64,000 nucleotides of DNA from contig QCFW01000001.1 in NCBI GenBank assembly GCA_003280135.1, forward strand, positions 62,001-126,000, written 5' to 3'. Source of the DNA: Prochlorococcus sp. AG-363-N16. GTDB taxonomy: Bacteria > Cyanobacteriota > Cyanobacteriia > PCC-6307 > Cyanobiaceae. Below are positions 1-6,832 of the stretch, piece after piece. The position numbers were made by a program, and so were the translations under genes. A model generated the notes under the pieces. That model was not told the origin of the DNA. It worked only from the letters and a program-made list of their open reading frames with translations, and searched no databases. Numbering within the stretch: position 1 is the first letter of the stretch; each line of letters opens with the position of its first letter.

Positions 1-216
1 AAGGGGGCGGCTGTAAAGAAGGCTGCACATAAAAAGCGTGTAGTAAAGAAGAAAACAACTGCAACGAAGGTGGCTCCTAAGAAAGTGACTTCTAAAAAAA
101 TTGCTGGAAAGAAGACAACTGCCAAGAAGGTTTTAGTGAAGAAAGTAGCTCCAACTGTAGCTACTAAGCCAAGACGAGCCAGGAGAGCTAAAAGAGCTAC
201 AGCCACTGCTAAGTAG
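1..216 (+). CDS. Histone-H1-like basic protein, C-terminal tail (copy 1, cut by left window edge)
   Basis: The frame opens on a codon boundary at base 1 and runs 71 codons to TAG at 214-216. It encodes a tail of Lys, Ala, Thr and Val made of KK-spaced blocks, ending in an Arg/Ala patch. It is identical, base for base, to the C-terminal part of the gene ending at 4037. Such tails bind DNA non-specifically in H1-like proteins, so a nucleoid or DNA-condensing role is inferred. Whether a complete copy exists upstream cannot be seen. Confidence 0.8.
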   Translation, partial: KGAAVKKAAHKKRVVKKKTTATKVAPKKVTSKKIAGKKTTAKKVLVKKVAPTVATKPRRARRAKRATATAK

Positions 217-239
217 TTTCAGCTTTTATGGAAATGTTT

Positions 240-269
240 AAAGGGGGATATCGCTACCCCCTTTTTTTT
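240..269 (+). terminator. Rho-independent terminator of the copy-1 histone-like gene
   Basis: An AAAGGGGG / CCCCCTTT stem (G run 243-247, C run 257-261) with a nine-base loop is followed directly by eight T, 24 bp after the stop codon. An identical copy lies at 4061-4090. Confidence 0.9.
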
Positions 270-326
270 ACCTTCAAGGCCTATGACTTTTAGAGAATAG
301 AAGTTTACTTAATTTGTTTTCTCAAA

Positions 327-368
327 ATGATTGAAATCAAAACAGTAGCCTGGATTGGGGCTCAGTGA
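327..368 (+). pseudogene. Truncated 5' fragment of the membrane-protein gene at 4148
   Basis: The ATG at 327 and the next ten codons are identical to the gene starting at 4148. Loss of one G after base 360 then shifts the frame into GCT CAG TGA, leaving 13 codons. Sequence after 368 is unrelated to the intact gene. This is the broken right-hand edge of repeat copy A. Confidence 0.85.
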
Positions 369-390
369 CTACGCTATAGCTTTCTAGGTC

Positions 391-408
391 ATTACACTGA
401 GGTGTAAT
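391..408. other. Perfect short hairpin just right of the repeat edge
   Basis: ATTACAC (391-397) and GTGTAAT (402-408) are a 7-bp inverted repeat with a four-base TGAG loop, 31 bp beyond the end of the 360-bp identity. There is no T tract, so it is not an obvious terminator. It could be a recombination or RNA structure at the junction; no function can be assigned. Confidence 0.45.
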
Positions 409-553
409 TGCTCGAGCGTTAAGACGGATTTACTTATTGGTTCTATTTAGATAGACCGAGAGAAGACTCTTGGGAAAATTTTTGGGGTTATTAACTCAGG
501 GTCTTAAGAAGGTTTTTCTACTTAGGGGATCTTCAGTTAATTTCACCAGGAGC

Positions 554-787
554 ATGGCTATGAGTAATCAGTTCAGTGAGCCACCAGAAAAAAAATTATC
601 TAAAAATTTAGTTGTAGAAGATAACCGGAGTAGGCGACTAATGGAGATGTATAGGAGGTTCAAATCTTTGCAATCGCAGCGATTTTATTTGAGAAATCAG
701 CTAGTAGCCGTTGAGAAGTATTTGGATTCTCTTGATAGTCAAATAAAATGCTATGAATCTTATGAGCAATTAAGTTTGGAAAAATAG
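554..787 (+). CDS. Small basic coiled-coil protein, unknown function
   Basis: 77 residues from ATG 554, which has an AGGAGC-type ribosome site just upstream; the frame is open from a TTG at 470 but without such support. The C-terminal two thirds (from about residue 25) are charged and heptad-like, with Arg/Lys-rich stretches followed by EKYLDSLDSQIKCYESYEQL, consistent with one amphipathic coiled-coil helix. No membrane segment or signal. I do not recognise a family. It lies directly right of the duplicated segment. Confidence 0.6.
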   Translation: MAMSNQFSEPPEKKLSKNLVVEDNRSRRLMEMYRRFKSLQSQRFYLRNQLVAVEKYLDSLDSQIKCYESYEQLSLEK

Positions 788-871
788 TTTTTGAAGACAC
801 CTTGTAAAAACTATTTTGTAGAGAGGCTATTAGTTCAAGTTCTAATCTTTTTTAAAGAGGATTGGTTCGCC

Positions 872-1126
872 TTACCCAAAACTCTTGTTAGCGCATTCAT
901 AGCCCGATTCTCTTATGTCTTTTTTCTGATCAAAGATTAGGTTAAGAGCGCAATCACAGTATTTTTCTATAGACTTCTCTGAAACACCTTTTATTAATGC
1001 ATTCTCCTTTGCACTAAGCATGCATTCTGCAAGTTGATCTTGCTCATAAGCCCTTGTTGAAGGAGTAAATAAGATCAGAATCCAGACCAGGAGAAGTAAA
1101 GGTACTAAGTTTTTAAGGATTTTCAT
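872..1126 (-). CDS. Small secreted cysteine-containing protein
   Basis: 84 residues. The first 25 form a classical signal peptide: MKILKN, a long Leu/Ile/Val core, then STRA before the mature chain. The mature part is acidic and has four cysteines (AECML, KYCDCAL, YECAN), a spacing that could give two disulfides in the periplasm. ATG start at 1126. No family recognised; similar short secreted proteins with paired cysteines are common in marine picocyanobacteria. Confidence 0.65.
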   Translation of the reverse strand: MKILKNLVPLLLLVWILILFTPSTRAYEQDQLAECMLSAKENALIKGVSEKSIEKYCDCALNLIFDQKKDIRESGYECANKSFG

Positions 1127-1214
1127 TTATGCAATCACTCTTTTTGTTTCATAAATTCTATTGAAAAGCAATTAACGTTTCGTCTTTTTTCTTTCTTGTA
1201 ATTATTTTTTAAGT

Positions 1215-1430
1215 TCAATGGGCTGATTCTTTCCCTTTTTTTACCTCTATAACAAACTGATCTTCGACCAATCGCACCCATTCTCCTTGGAGGGCTTCTC
1301 TTGCTTTGGGAGGACAATCGAAGTTTTGCTTAATATTTAATGAAGTTGCTTTAACCTCAGGTGCTAAGGGGATAGATGTGACACTTTGCGGTTGATTAAG
1401 ACGGTTGTTTTTTTGTTTACAGAAAGACAT
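1215..1430 (-). CDS. Hypothetical 71-residue protein
   Basis: ATG at 1430, stop at 1215. The composition is ordinary and soluble, ending EWVRLVEDQFVIEVKKGKES, which reads like a short beta-strand-rich domain. No signal peptide or membrane helix. A 60-codon frame at 1135-1317 overlaps it in another phase and looks like its shadow. No family recognised; coding nature rests on amino-acid composition and length only. Confidence 0.45.
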   Translation of the reverse strand: MSFCKQKNNRLNQPQSVTSIPLAPEVKATSLNIKQNFDCPPKAREALQGEWVRLVEDQFVIEVKKGKESAH

Positions 1431-1661
1431 AAAGCAAAGAAGGACAACATTGCACTTTTTCAGCTTCTAAGCAACAGCTTTATATCTGTTTTTGGAAGCT
1501 TAATTCTCCACGAAGGAGAGCTTGATTGCTAGGATTTAACCTGAAGAAAACCAAAGCAACTTAAGCATATATAGCAGAGAAGGGATGATATGCAAGCTAG
1601 CAAACACTATCAGTAGCGCTTTTGCCTATGACAGTTAATTAGGTGTTTTGACGGATTATGT

Positions 1662-1689
1662 TACCAAACCTAAAAAGTTAGGTTTGGTA
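1662..1689. promoter_or_regulatory. Perfect 12-bp hairpin in the leader of the 1706 gene
   Basis: TACCAAACCTAA (1662-1673) and TTAGGTTTGGTA (1678-1689) are perfect inverted repeats around AAAG, ending 16 bp before ATG 1706. There is no T run, so it is unlikely to be a terminator. It may be an operator or a 5'-leader hairpin. Confidence 0.5.
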
Positions 1690-1705
1690 TCCTCGCAAAT
1701 CTTAG

Positions 1706-1876
1706 ATGACAAACGAAGAGATTCAAATGGCTATGGATAGCCTCTTTCATGGTGCTGCCAGAGTTCGAGCCAAAAAACATGCCAATAAGATTTCTAAGAA
1801 TCTGCACAGACAATTTTCGTCCAGAATAATTAATCAAATGTGGGACGATGAAAAACAAGACCCATACGCAGCATGA
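1706..1876 (+). CDS. Small soluble basic protein, unknown
   Basis: 56 residues, ATG 1706 to TGA 1876. The protein is helical and basic (MTNEEIQMAM, then RVRAKKHANKISKNL, ending WDDEKQDPYAA). It is preferred over the antisense frame at 1670-1858 because this strand gives a balanced composition and a well-placed start after the leader hairpin. Its stop codon is followed immediately by the ATG of the broken frame at 1877, so the two were probably co-transcribed. Confidence 0.55.
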   Translation: MTNEEIQMAMDSLFHGAARVRAKKHANKISKNLHRQFSSRIINQMWDDEKQDPYAA

Positions 1877-2023
1877 ATGACTTTAAAAGATATATCTTGA
1901 ACTTTGTGAAACCAAGAAGCTTGCAAGTGATTTTATGAAGGAAGGGAATATTACTCACCTACAGTTGATAAACGTAGGAGAAGAAAAAGTAATAGAACAA
2001 GTCATCCTAAAGACTTTCTAAGC
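1877..2023 (+). pseudogene. Small gene broken by an AT-dinucleotide frameshift
   Basis: From ATG 1877 the frame stops at TGA 1898-1900, just after an ATATAT tract (1890-1895). Reading on with two bases restored gives about 50 residues: MTLKDIYLELCETKKLASDF, then MKEGNITHLQLINVGEEKVI and EQVILKTF before TAA 2021-2023. That composition is protein-like throughout. Either the gene is dead, the AT tract is a slippage switch, or there is a sequencing error. Confidence 0.45.
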
Positions 2024-2123
2024 CTAAAACCTGCAAAAATCAACTACAAATAATTTAAAAATAAACCAATATAGACTTATCGCTTATACATCATGGGAGT
2101 ATAGGAATGTTAAGAAATTATTC

Positions 2124-2348
2124 ATGCGGTTTAAAAAACTTTTGCGTAAGACCTCTAAATTAAATAAGAATGGAGCACTAACCGCATTAGCTTTGATTGC
2201 CATAACGATCACTCAAATTCCAGGAGCAATTAAGAGTACGGCTCAGGTTGCTTGTATTGCTCAAATGTCTAATAAAGTATGGAGGATAGAAAACAATCAC
2301 TCAGAAGCCAATATGGTTGCCGTTCAAAGATGTAATGGAGATAGTTGA
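2124..2348 (+). CDS. Small protein with N-terminal membrane anchor or signal
   Basis: 74 residues from ATG 2124. A basic start (MRFKKLLRKTSKLNKNG) is followed by a hydrophobic stretch from about residue 18 to 33 (ALTALALIAITITQIPGA), then a polar tail with two cysteines (VACIAQM, VQRCNGD). This fits either a signal peptide with a small exported domain or a single-pass protein. No family recognised. Confidence 0.5.
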   Translation: MRFKKLLRKTSKLNKNGALTALALIAITITQIPGAIKSTAQVACIAQMSNKVWRIENNHSEANMVAVQRCNGDS

Positions 2349-2489
2349 ATCAGGCCATCCTTTCTTTTAATACAGGCTTTGGTTGAAATTAATTAATCTT
2401 TTAAATTTTTTGAAATCATTAAGAATGAATTATCACTTGCTTTAGTTAATATCTGCACGATTATTGGTGAAGAAAAGGTAAGTAAAGTT

Positions 2490-2711
2490 ATGAATGATGA
2501 AAACTGGAAGCAAGAGCTGAAGGAATGGAAATCTAATCTAAAGCCGTTTCAAATTAAATTGCTTAATGAAGGCGCAAGAAGTCAAAGTCAGGCATTGTTG
2601 CTTAATGATATGTGGTGTGAATGGAAAGAACTTGCTAGTAAAAGAAGGATAGATGCAATTGACGGCATATTTTCAGGTATACCAGATCCATGGATTGAAA
2701 AAACAAGCTGA
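2490..2711 (+). CDS. Small soluble Trp-rich helical protein, unknown
   Basis: 73 residues from ATG 2490, with weak AAGGTAAG upstream. Charged and helical, with tryptophans at MNDENWKQELKEWK, MWCEWKELASKR and DPWIEKTS. No signal or membrane segment. The pattern is protein-like but I recognise no family. It is isolated, with about 800 bp of poorly coding DNA to its right. Confidence 0.55.
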   Translation: MNDENWKQELKEWKSNLKPFQIKLLNEGARSQSQALLLNDMWCEWKELASKRRIDAIDGIFSGIPDPWIEKTS

Positions 2712-3454
2712 AGAATTCTCACTGAGAGATAACTGATAAATGGAATAGGAGCTTTAGCATAGAAGTAATTTCAAATTTTCATTGCATGAAGCCAAGCTTA
2801 TAGATGACTTGAATGCAGTACTTTTTTAGCTTAAAGATCTAGCCTCCTCTTAAAGATGTTGACATTCAGACCATCTTTCTATTAGTATAGATGTACTACT
2901 GTGGAATCTATGGCCTCGGCTTCTTCGCCTTATGTTGTCTTCAAGGCTTCTGACTGGAGTTATCCAGTCTCCTCTCCTATTGGAATTGGTCAATGTATAA
3001 GGGTAAAACCCACAAAATATTATCAAAGAAAAACTTCTCAAAAGAAAAAAACTAGCAATATCTCGAAAAAAGAGTGCTTTAAAAAGCATGTTCAGCTTGC
3101 GTTTGCATGACGTGCGTTCATTTTTGCTATTTACTCGATAATCATTCTGAGGCTCTTCTTTAATGCCATAAGCACCTATTGTTAATCCCTCAAGCCAATC
3201 GTCTAACAAGTCTTTTCTCTCAATGGCATCTGAGTTATGGCGATAATTTTAACTTGTCTCCTGAAATTTCTTAACACTATGACTAAAGGTTCACTAGCAT
3301 TGAGCCCCCTTGCTAATCCATAGAATCACTGCATAAGCTTAATTTCTTTTTGGCAACATCCCAATATTTATAACTGTTTATCGAATTTCTCTTAGATCTA
3401 TCAATTGAGGAGGTGGGAGCCGTATCAAGTCTATATTGCGTATCGTTTTAACCT
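2712..3454. other. 743-bp stretch without a confident gene
   Basis: Two opposed frames overlap here (69 codons on + from GTG 2901; 119 codons on - from TTG 3209) and neither is convincing over its length. The first third of the minus frame, running right to left from about 3235 to 3050, reads like real protein (DDWLEGLTIGAYGIKEEPQN) and then degenerates. It may be a decayed gene. No RNA gene or repeat was seen. Confidence 0.4.
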
Positions 3455-3510
3455 CTTATATGTCTTAGACACGGTTTGTATGTTGTATTTTACGCCTTAT
3501 ATGTGTTAGA
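3455..3510 (+). promoter_or_regulatory. Direct-repeat pair upstream of the histone-like gene
   Basis: CTTATATGTCTTAGA (3455-3469) and CTTATATGTGTTAGA (3496-3510) differ at one base and start 41 bp apart, close to four helical turns. They end just before the start of the histone-like gene. This is a plausible operator or paired activator site. The equivalent region of copy 1 is outside the window. Confidence 0.45.
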
Positions 3511-3536
3511 GGTAGATATTGGACTTAACTACTCAC

Positions 3537-4037
3537 ATGGGACAACTATCTATAAAAGTTTCAGCAAAGGCTGAGGCTATGATTGCCACTCTGCAGAAAG
3601 AGATTTTTAATCGCCGTCGTAAAAAAGTTACTGCACAAGGTGTAGTTGAAACTCTTGTTGAATCTGGTGCAAAATCTCAATCTGATAAGCGCTATGCAGC
3701 TTCTTGGAAAAACCTAATCAAGGATATAGAGAAAGCAGCTAAGCAATCAGAAGTACATGGCACTAAGCCAGCCAATGTTTCCGCTGAAGAATGGGCATTA
3801 ATTGTTGCTTATCGTACGCGTAAGGGGGCGGCTGTAAAGAAGGCTGCACATAAAAAGCGTGTAGTAAAGAAGAAAACAACTGCAACGAAGGTGGCTCCTA
3901 AGAAAGTGACTTCTAAAAAAATTGCTGGAAAGAAGACAACTGCCAAGAAGGTTTTAGTGAAGAAAGTAGCTCCAACTGTAGCTACTAAGCCAAGACGAGC
4001 CAGGAGAGCTAAAAGAGCTACAGCCACTGCTAAGTAG
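3537..4037 (+). CDS. Histone-H1-like DNA-binding protein (full copy)
   Basis: 166 residues from ATG 3537; a TTG at 3519 is in frame with an AGAGG-like site before it and would add six residues. Residues 1-95 form a soluble helical domain (MGQLSIKVSAKAEAMIATLQ, NRRRKKVTAQGVVETL, EEWALIVAYRTRKG). From about 96 the chain is a Lys/Ala/Thr/Val tail with repeated KK spacing, ending in PRRARRAKR. H1- or HctB-like tails compact DNA by charge; a nucleoid role is inferred, not proven. Its last 72 codons are duplicated exactly at 1-216. Confidence 0.8.
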   Translation: MGQLSIKVSAKAEAMIATLQKEIFNRRRKKVTAQGVVETLVESGAKSQSDKRYAASWKNLIKDIEKAAKQSEVHGTKPANVSAEEWALIVAYRTRKGAAVKKAAHKKRVVKKKTTATKVAPKKVTSKKIAGKKTTAKKVLVKKVAPTVATKPRRARRAKRATATAK

Positions 4038-4181
4038 TTTCAGCTTTTATGGAAATGTTTAAAGGGGGATATCGCTACCCCCTTTTTTTTACCTTCAAGG
4101 CCTATGACTTTTAGAGAATAGAAGTTTACTTAATTTGTTTTCTCAAAATGATTGAAATCAAAACAGTAGCCTGGATTGGGG
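3822..4181 (+). repeat. Exact 360-bp direct repeat, copy B
   Basis: Second copy of bases 1-360, here in its intact context: tail of the histone-like gene, terminator, spacer and first codons of the 4148 gene. Because both flanking genes are whole here, this is probably the parental copy and 1-360 the derived one. Confidence 0.97.
4061..4090 (+). terminator. Rho-independent terminator of the histone-like gene
   Basis: Same AAAGGGGG / CCCCCTTT stem and T tract as at 240-269, placed 24 bp after the stop at 4037 and 58 bp before ATG 4148. Confidence 0.9.
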
Positions 4182-4507
4182 GCTCAGTGATTACTTTTTT
4201 TGCGTTTGTTTTTATATATCTAATTCAAGTTAGAATAAATAATTTTAAACAAGAAAAGATTTCACCTTTACCACTTGAGGGGATCTTGACAGTTGGAAGC
4301 TATTGTTCAGTGCTTGCAGGATTTACGATTATGTTCACAGCTGCTTTAGAGATCTTTACTTTTTCATTTTTTCACTCATTAATTGCATCATTCTTATTAG
4401 CCTTTGCAACAGGCGCTCCAATGTGGAAAGTAGTTATTGCTTTCTTGAGAGAAGTTGAATCTGGTGAATTAAAAGAAATTGTTCCAGAATCAAAAATCAA
4501 TTTTTGA
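4148..4507 (+). CDS. Small integral membrane protein, unknown
   Basis: 119 residues from ATG 4148. Three hydrophobic helices are visible: about residues 7-27 (VAWIGGSVITFFAFVFIYLI), 44-66 (GILTVGSYCSVLAGFTIMF) and 70-90 (TFSFFHSLIASFLLAFATGA), then an acidic tail. No family recognised. It follows the histone-like gene after a strong terminator, so it is likely transcribed separately. A 13-codon truncated copy sits at 327-368. Confidence 0.7.
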   Translation: MIEIKTVAWIGGSVITFFAFVFIYLIQVRINNFKQEKISPLPLEGILTVGSYCSVLAGFTIMFTAALEIFTFSFFHSLIASFLLAFATGAPMWKVVIAFLREVESGELKEIVPESKINF

Positions 4508-4582
4508 AGTTTGCCCAATTATCGTGCTGCATCTTGGCTTATGAAATACATTTATATTGGTTTCTTGGGAAATAATCAGTAA

Positions 4583-4768
4583 TTAGCCTTCATCTTGAGG
4601 ATAAAAACTCCAAATAATGATTGCGATGCAAATGGCTATTGCAGTTAGCCCCATCCATCCCCAGAACTTGTTTTGAGTAAATAAATCAGTCAAAATAGAT
4701 TGTTCTTGATACTTCGATTCCATTTGATTTTGGTACGTATCAATGACTGATAATAGAAAATATTTCAT
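4583..4768 (-). CDS. Small single-pass membrane protein
   Basis: 61 residues, start ATG 4768. The N-terminal half is polar; residues about 36-55 (FWGWMGLTAIAICIAIIIWS) are one membrane helix, followed by FYPQDEG. No family recognised. The layout, a short tail-anchored protein, recurs many times to the right. Confidence 0.55.
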   Translation of the reverse strand: MKYFLLSVIDTYQNQMESKYQEQSILTDLFTQNKFWGWMGLTAIAICIAIIIWSFYPQDEG

Positions 4769-4819
4769 ATGACTTTGGCCTATCTGAAATTTTTACTTAT
4801 TTTGCCGTAATCAAATGAT

Positions 4820-4921
4820 ATGTCAGAAAAAACAGCATCACTATTTTGCATTGTTATTAGCAGGTGCTGGTTAGTGGTAATTCGATGGATAAGTCTGCTT
4901 TTATTTGCCCAAGCCGAATAA
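4820..4921 (+). CDS. Possible 33-residue membrane peptide
   Basis: ATG 4820 to TAA 4921: MSEKTASLFCIVIS, then an aromatic hydrophobic stretch to LLLFAQAE. One helix could span the membrane. No convincing ribosome site; the next gene converges on it from the right. It could be chance. Confidence 0.3.
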   Translation: MSEKTASLFCIVISRCWLVVIRWISLLLFAQAE

Positions 4922-4939
4922 CTATAGATTGAATGATTT

Positions 4940-5323
4940 TTATACTTTTTCAATTGAAGAAGATGATCCTTTTGATTCAGCTAATGCTTTGAATGGGGAA
5001 AACCTGTTTGATTGCAATTTTACGAGGTCTGACTCAAGTAATTTAAGTCGATCTTTTGTTTCTTCTAGCTCACTCTTTGTTTTTTTTAATTCTTTGATTT
5101 CATCAACTCTTAACTTCTCATTCCAGCTTGAAAAAAACCATGCTCCAAAGGAACCAACACCAGCAGAAATGATTACCAAAACGGCAGTAGGGACTGAACC
5201 ACTTGCTCCTGGGAGTAAGGTTATAGTTGTCGACGCCGTATTCTGTAAGGCGAAATATGTGGTTCCCAGGGCTAGAGTAAAAAGTAATACAAAGTTAAAT
5301 ACCTTGAGATTGAGTTGCTCCAT
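4940..5323 (-). CDS. LapA-like (DUF1049-type) membrane protein with coiled-coil tail
   Basis: 127 residues. Two N-terminal helices (about 7-26, FNFVLLFTLALGTTYFALQN, and about 46-66, AVLVIISAGVGSFGAWFF) are separated by a short loop; the FALQN turn at the end of helix 1 is typical of LapA-domain proteins. Residues 72-107 are a charged heptad region (EIKELKKTKSELEETKDRLK), a coiled coil on the cytoplasmic side. In other bacteria LapA proteins act in envelope assembly; the cyanobacterial role is unknown. Confidence 0.7.
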   Translation of the reverse strand: MEQLNLKVFNFVLLFTLALGTTYFALQNTASTTITLLPGASGSVPTAVLVIISAGVGSFGAWFFSSWNEKLRVDEIKELKKTKSELEETKDRLKLLESDLVKLQSNRFSPFKALAESKGSSSSIEKV

Positions 5324-5672
5324 TAGAAATAAAGTGTTTCTTAGAGACTAGTTATTGATTTTAAAGAATCTTAAAAGCGATATAAAAATATAAAGATAGA
5401 CACTTGTAGTTTGGTTGCTAGAACTATATTTGTTAAGATAATAGACATACAAACCATATATTTTGGGTTTTTGACCGACTTTTAATTGGGGCTTGGGCTT
5501 TAAGGGCTCATTGAGTCTTGAAATCTAAAGCTATAACTTTTCAGTGCAAGTATTTATATTCGCCTTCGATGTCCCTTTAGATCGCCTTATGACGTTGCCT
5601 CTGCCTAGCAGACTTAAAAGAAAAAATTTCATATTTTTTCTTTAGATTATTCCAGATGAACTAAAAGCAAGA
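5324..5672. other. 349-bp AT-rich spacer before tRNA-Gly
   Basis: No frame longer than about 20 codons with good composition, no T-tailed hairpin and no repeat recognised. It is the left flank of the flexible island. Confidence 0.5.
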
Positions 5673-5744
5673 AGCGGATGACCAGATTCGAACTGGCGAC
5701 ATTCAGCTTGGGAAGCTGACGTTCTACCACTGAACTACACCCGC
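5673..5744 (-). tRNA. tRNA-Gly (anticodon CCC)
   Basis: On the minus strand a full cloverleaf can be folded: acceptor GCGGGTG / CATCCGC, D arm with AGTTCAGTGGTAGAAC, anticodon stem TCAGC / GCTGA around loop TTCCCAA, and T arm with GTTCGAATC. Loop positions 34-36 read CCC. The discriminator base is U, as expected for glycine; CCA is not encoded. tRNA genes commonly mark the edges of Prochlorococcus islands, and the flexible region begins here. Confidence 0.96.
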
Positions 5745-5862
5745 ATAGTAAAAATTTATCCGAATGTACTTGATTTTTTTATTAACTCTACTAATTTTAA
5801 GAATTTAATTCTATAATATCGCCTTTAACAATAAATTGACTCTATAGACACAACTCTGGAGA

Positions 5863-5895
5863 GTGGCTAGAAAAACCTATTTTCTGTTTAGCCAC
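5863..5895. other. Long imperfect hairpin between tRNA-Gly and the 5983 gene
   Basis: GTGGCT AGAAAA (5863-5874) pairs with TTTTCT and AGCCAC (ending 5895) with a four-base bulge, a 12-bp stem. On the plus strand it is followed by a weak T-rich stretch. It may terminate transcripts between the two minus-strand genes, but T tracts are poor on that strand. Confidence 0.4.
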
Positions 5896-5982
5896 CTTTC
5901 TTATTTATATACTTTTGTTAGTAATCAAGATATATGCATGCTATTAATTAAGATCTATTTGTCTTGATGCGAAGAATGGTAT

Positions 5983-6672
5983 CTATTTTAAGTTCTTAGC
6001 AATAATTGTGCATTTATAAGTTGCGGATAGGAAGAATGTTGAAGCAAAAATCTTGAAAGACTCTTCAATTATTAATAATATTTTAGTGAATATTTTTGCT
6101 AACGAATATGGTAATATTAAATTCAAGAGATCTGAACGATTTGAGATTATATCTAGACCAACCATAAAAGCAGTTAAATAAAGACCTATGATGACATATC
6201 CTTTTGATAGGTAGAATTTAGAGACTTCTCTTTTTGATTTTATTATGAAATAAATGCCTATAAATAAATACATTAAAACTAATATATCATCTATTCTGTC
6301 ACTAAAACCATTTTCTTTGAACCCATGCCAATTAAATAAGACTGAATGAATTAGGTAATCAACCTTTTCATGTATTCCCAATAAGTCATCTAATGCTAAA
6401 AAGAGAAAACCTAATGAAAGTATTAGCCAGAAACTATAACCAGGTTGGAATATATTTCCTAAAATGAACTTATTACTTGACTTTATTCTGTAAACCCATA
6501 AACAACCAATTGATATTATAATAAGCTTTAGAACACTAAGAATTGTTATTAAGCTTCCTTCTCCAAAGTCAATTTCAATTTTTCCAATCAACAGGCCTTT
6601 AATTATGGCATTTGTAATAAAAATAAGATCTATACCTAGAAGATAAGCCGTTAACCTATTGACCTTGTTCAT
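5983..6672 (-). CDS. Multi-pass membrane protein, unknown
   Basis: 229 residues with about six hydrophobic helices: near 8-27, 40-62, 79-97, 128-146, 154-175 and 200-220. Charged loops hold KSSNK, DDLLGIHEKVDYL and RIDDILV. The pattern D-D-L-L-G-I-H-E-K in the third loop could be a functional motif. I recognise no family; the AT content and isolated setting suit a horizontally acquired island gene. Its 5' flank carries a 9-bp tandem repeat. Confidence 0.65.
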   Translation of the reverse strand: MNKVNRLTAYLLGIDLIFITNAIIKGLLIGKIEIDFGEGSLITILSVLKLIIISIGCLWVYRIKSSNKFILGNIFQPGYSFWLILSLGFLFLALDDLLGIHEKVDYLIHSVLFNWHGFKENGFSDRIDDILVLMYLFIGIYFIIKSKREVSKFYLSKGYVIIGLYLTAFMVGLDIISNRSDLLNLILPYSLAKIFTKILLIIEESFKIFASTFFLSATYKCTIIAKNLK

Positions 6673-6709
6673 ATACCATTGTCTTTATTCAAACTATAAT
6701 TGTATAAAC

Positions 6710-6754
6710 CGTTATTTTCGTTATTCTCGTTATTCTCGTTATTTTCGTTAATTT
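6710..6754. repeat. Five tandem copies of a 9-bp unit
   Basis: Units beginning CGTTA start at 6710, 6719, 6728, 6737 and 6746; the first four differ only at the last two bases (CGTTATTTT or CGTTATTCT) and the fifth is degenerate. The array begins 38 bp upstream of the minus-strand start at 6672, in its probable promoter zone, so copy-number change could alter expression. Confidence 0.8.
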
Positions 6755-6832
6755 TTTAAAAGCTAATCCCTTGTATTTTTTTTTATGAACCTTGAAGTCC
6801 TATAAAGAAAAGGTTGTTTTGAAAGAATTCTT

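Larger units (their letters stand above)
1..360 (+). repeat. Exact 360-bp direct repeat, copy A
   Basis: Bases 1-360 match 3822-4181 without a mismatch (offset 3821). The match covers the tail of the histone-like gene, the intergenic terminator and the first codons of the following gene. After 360, copy A lacks one G of a five-G run, matches for eight more bases, then diverges. Identity across non-coding sequence points to recent duplication, gene conversion, integration by recombination, or an assembly join. The repeat may extend left of the window. Confidence 0.97.

Noticed and set aside
1670-1858. 62-codon minus frame
   Set aside because: Opposes the better-composed plus gene at 1706-1876.
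2850-3209. 119-codon minus frame and an overlapping 69-codon plus frame
   Set aside because: Each looks protein-like only over part of its length and neither has a good start; noted as an unresolved stretch instead.
3809-4027. 72-codon minus-strand hydrophobic frame opposite the histone-like gene
   Set aside because: It is the antisense of Lys/Ala/Thr codons, giving Phe/Val/Ala runs; the plus frame is the real gene.
4905-5351. 148-codon plus frame
   Set aside because: Ser/Phe-rich antisense of the LapA-like gene at 4940-5323.
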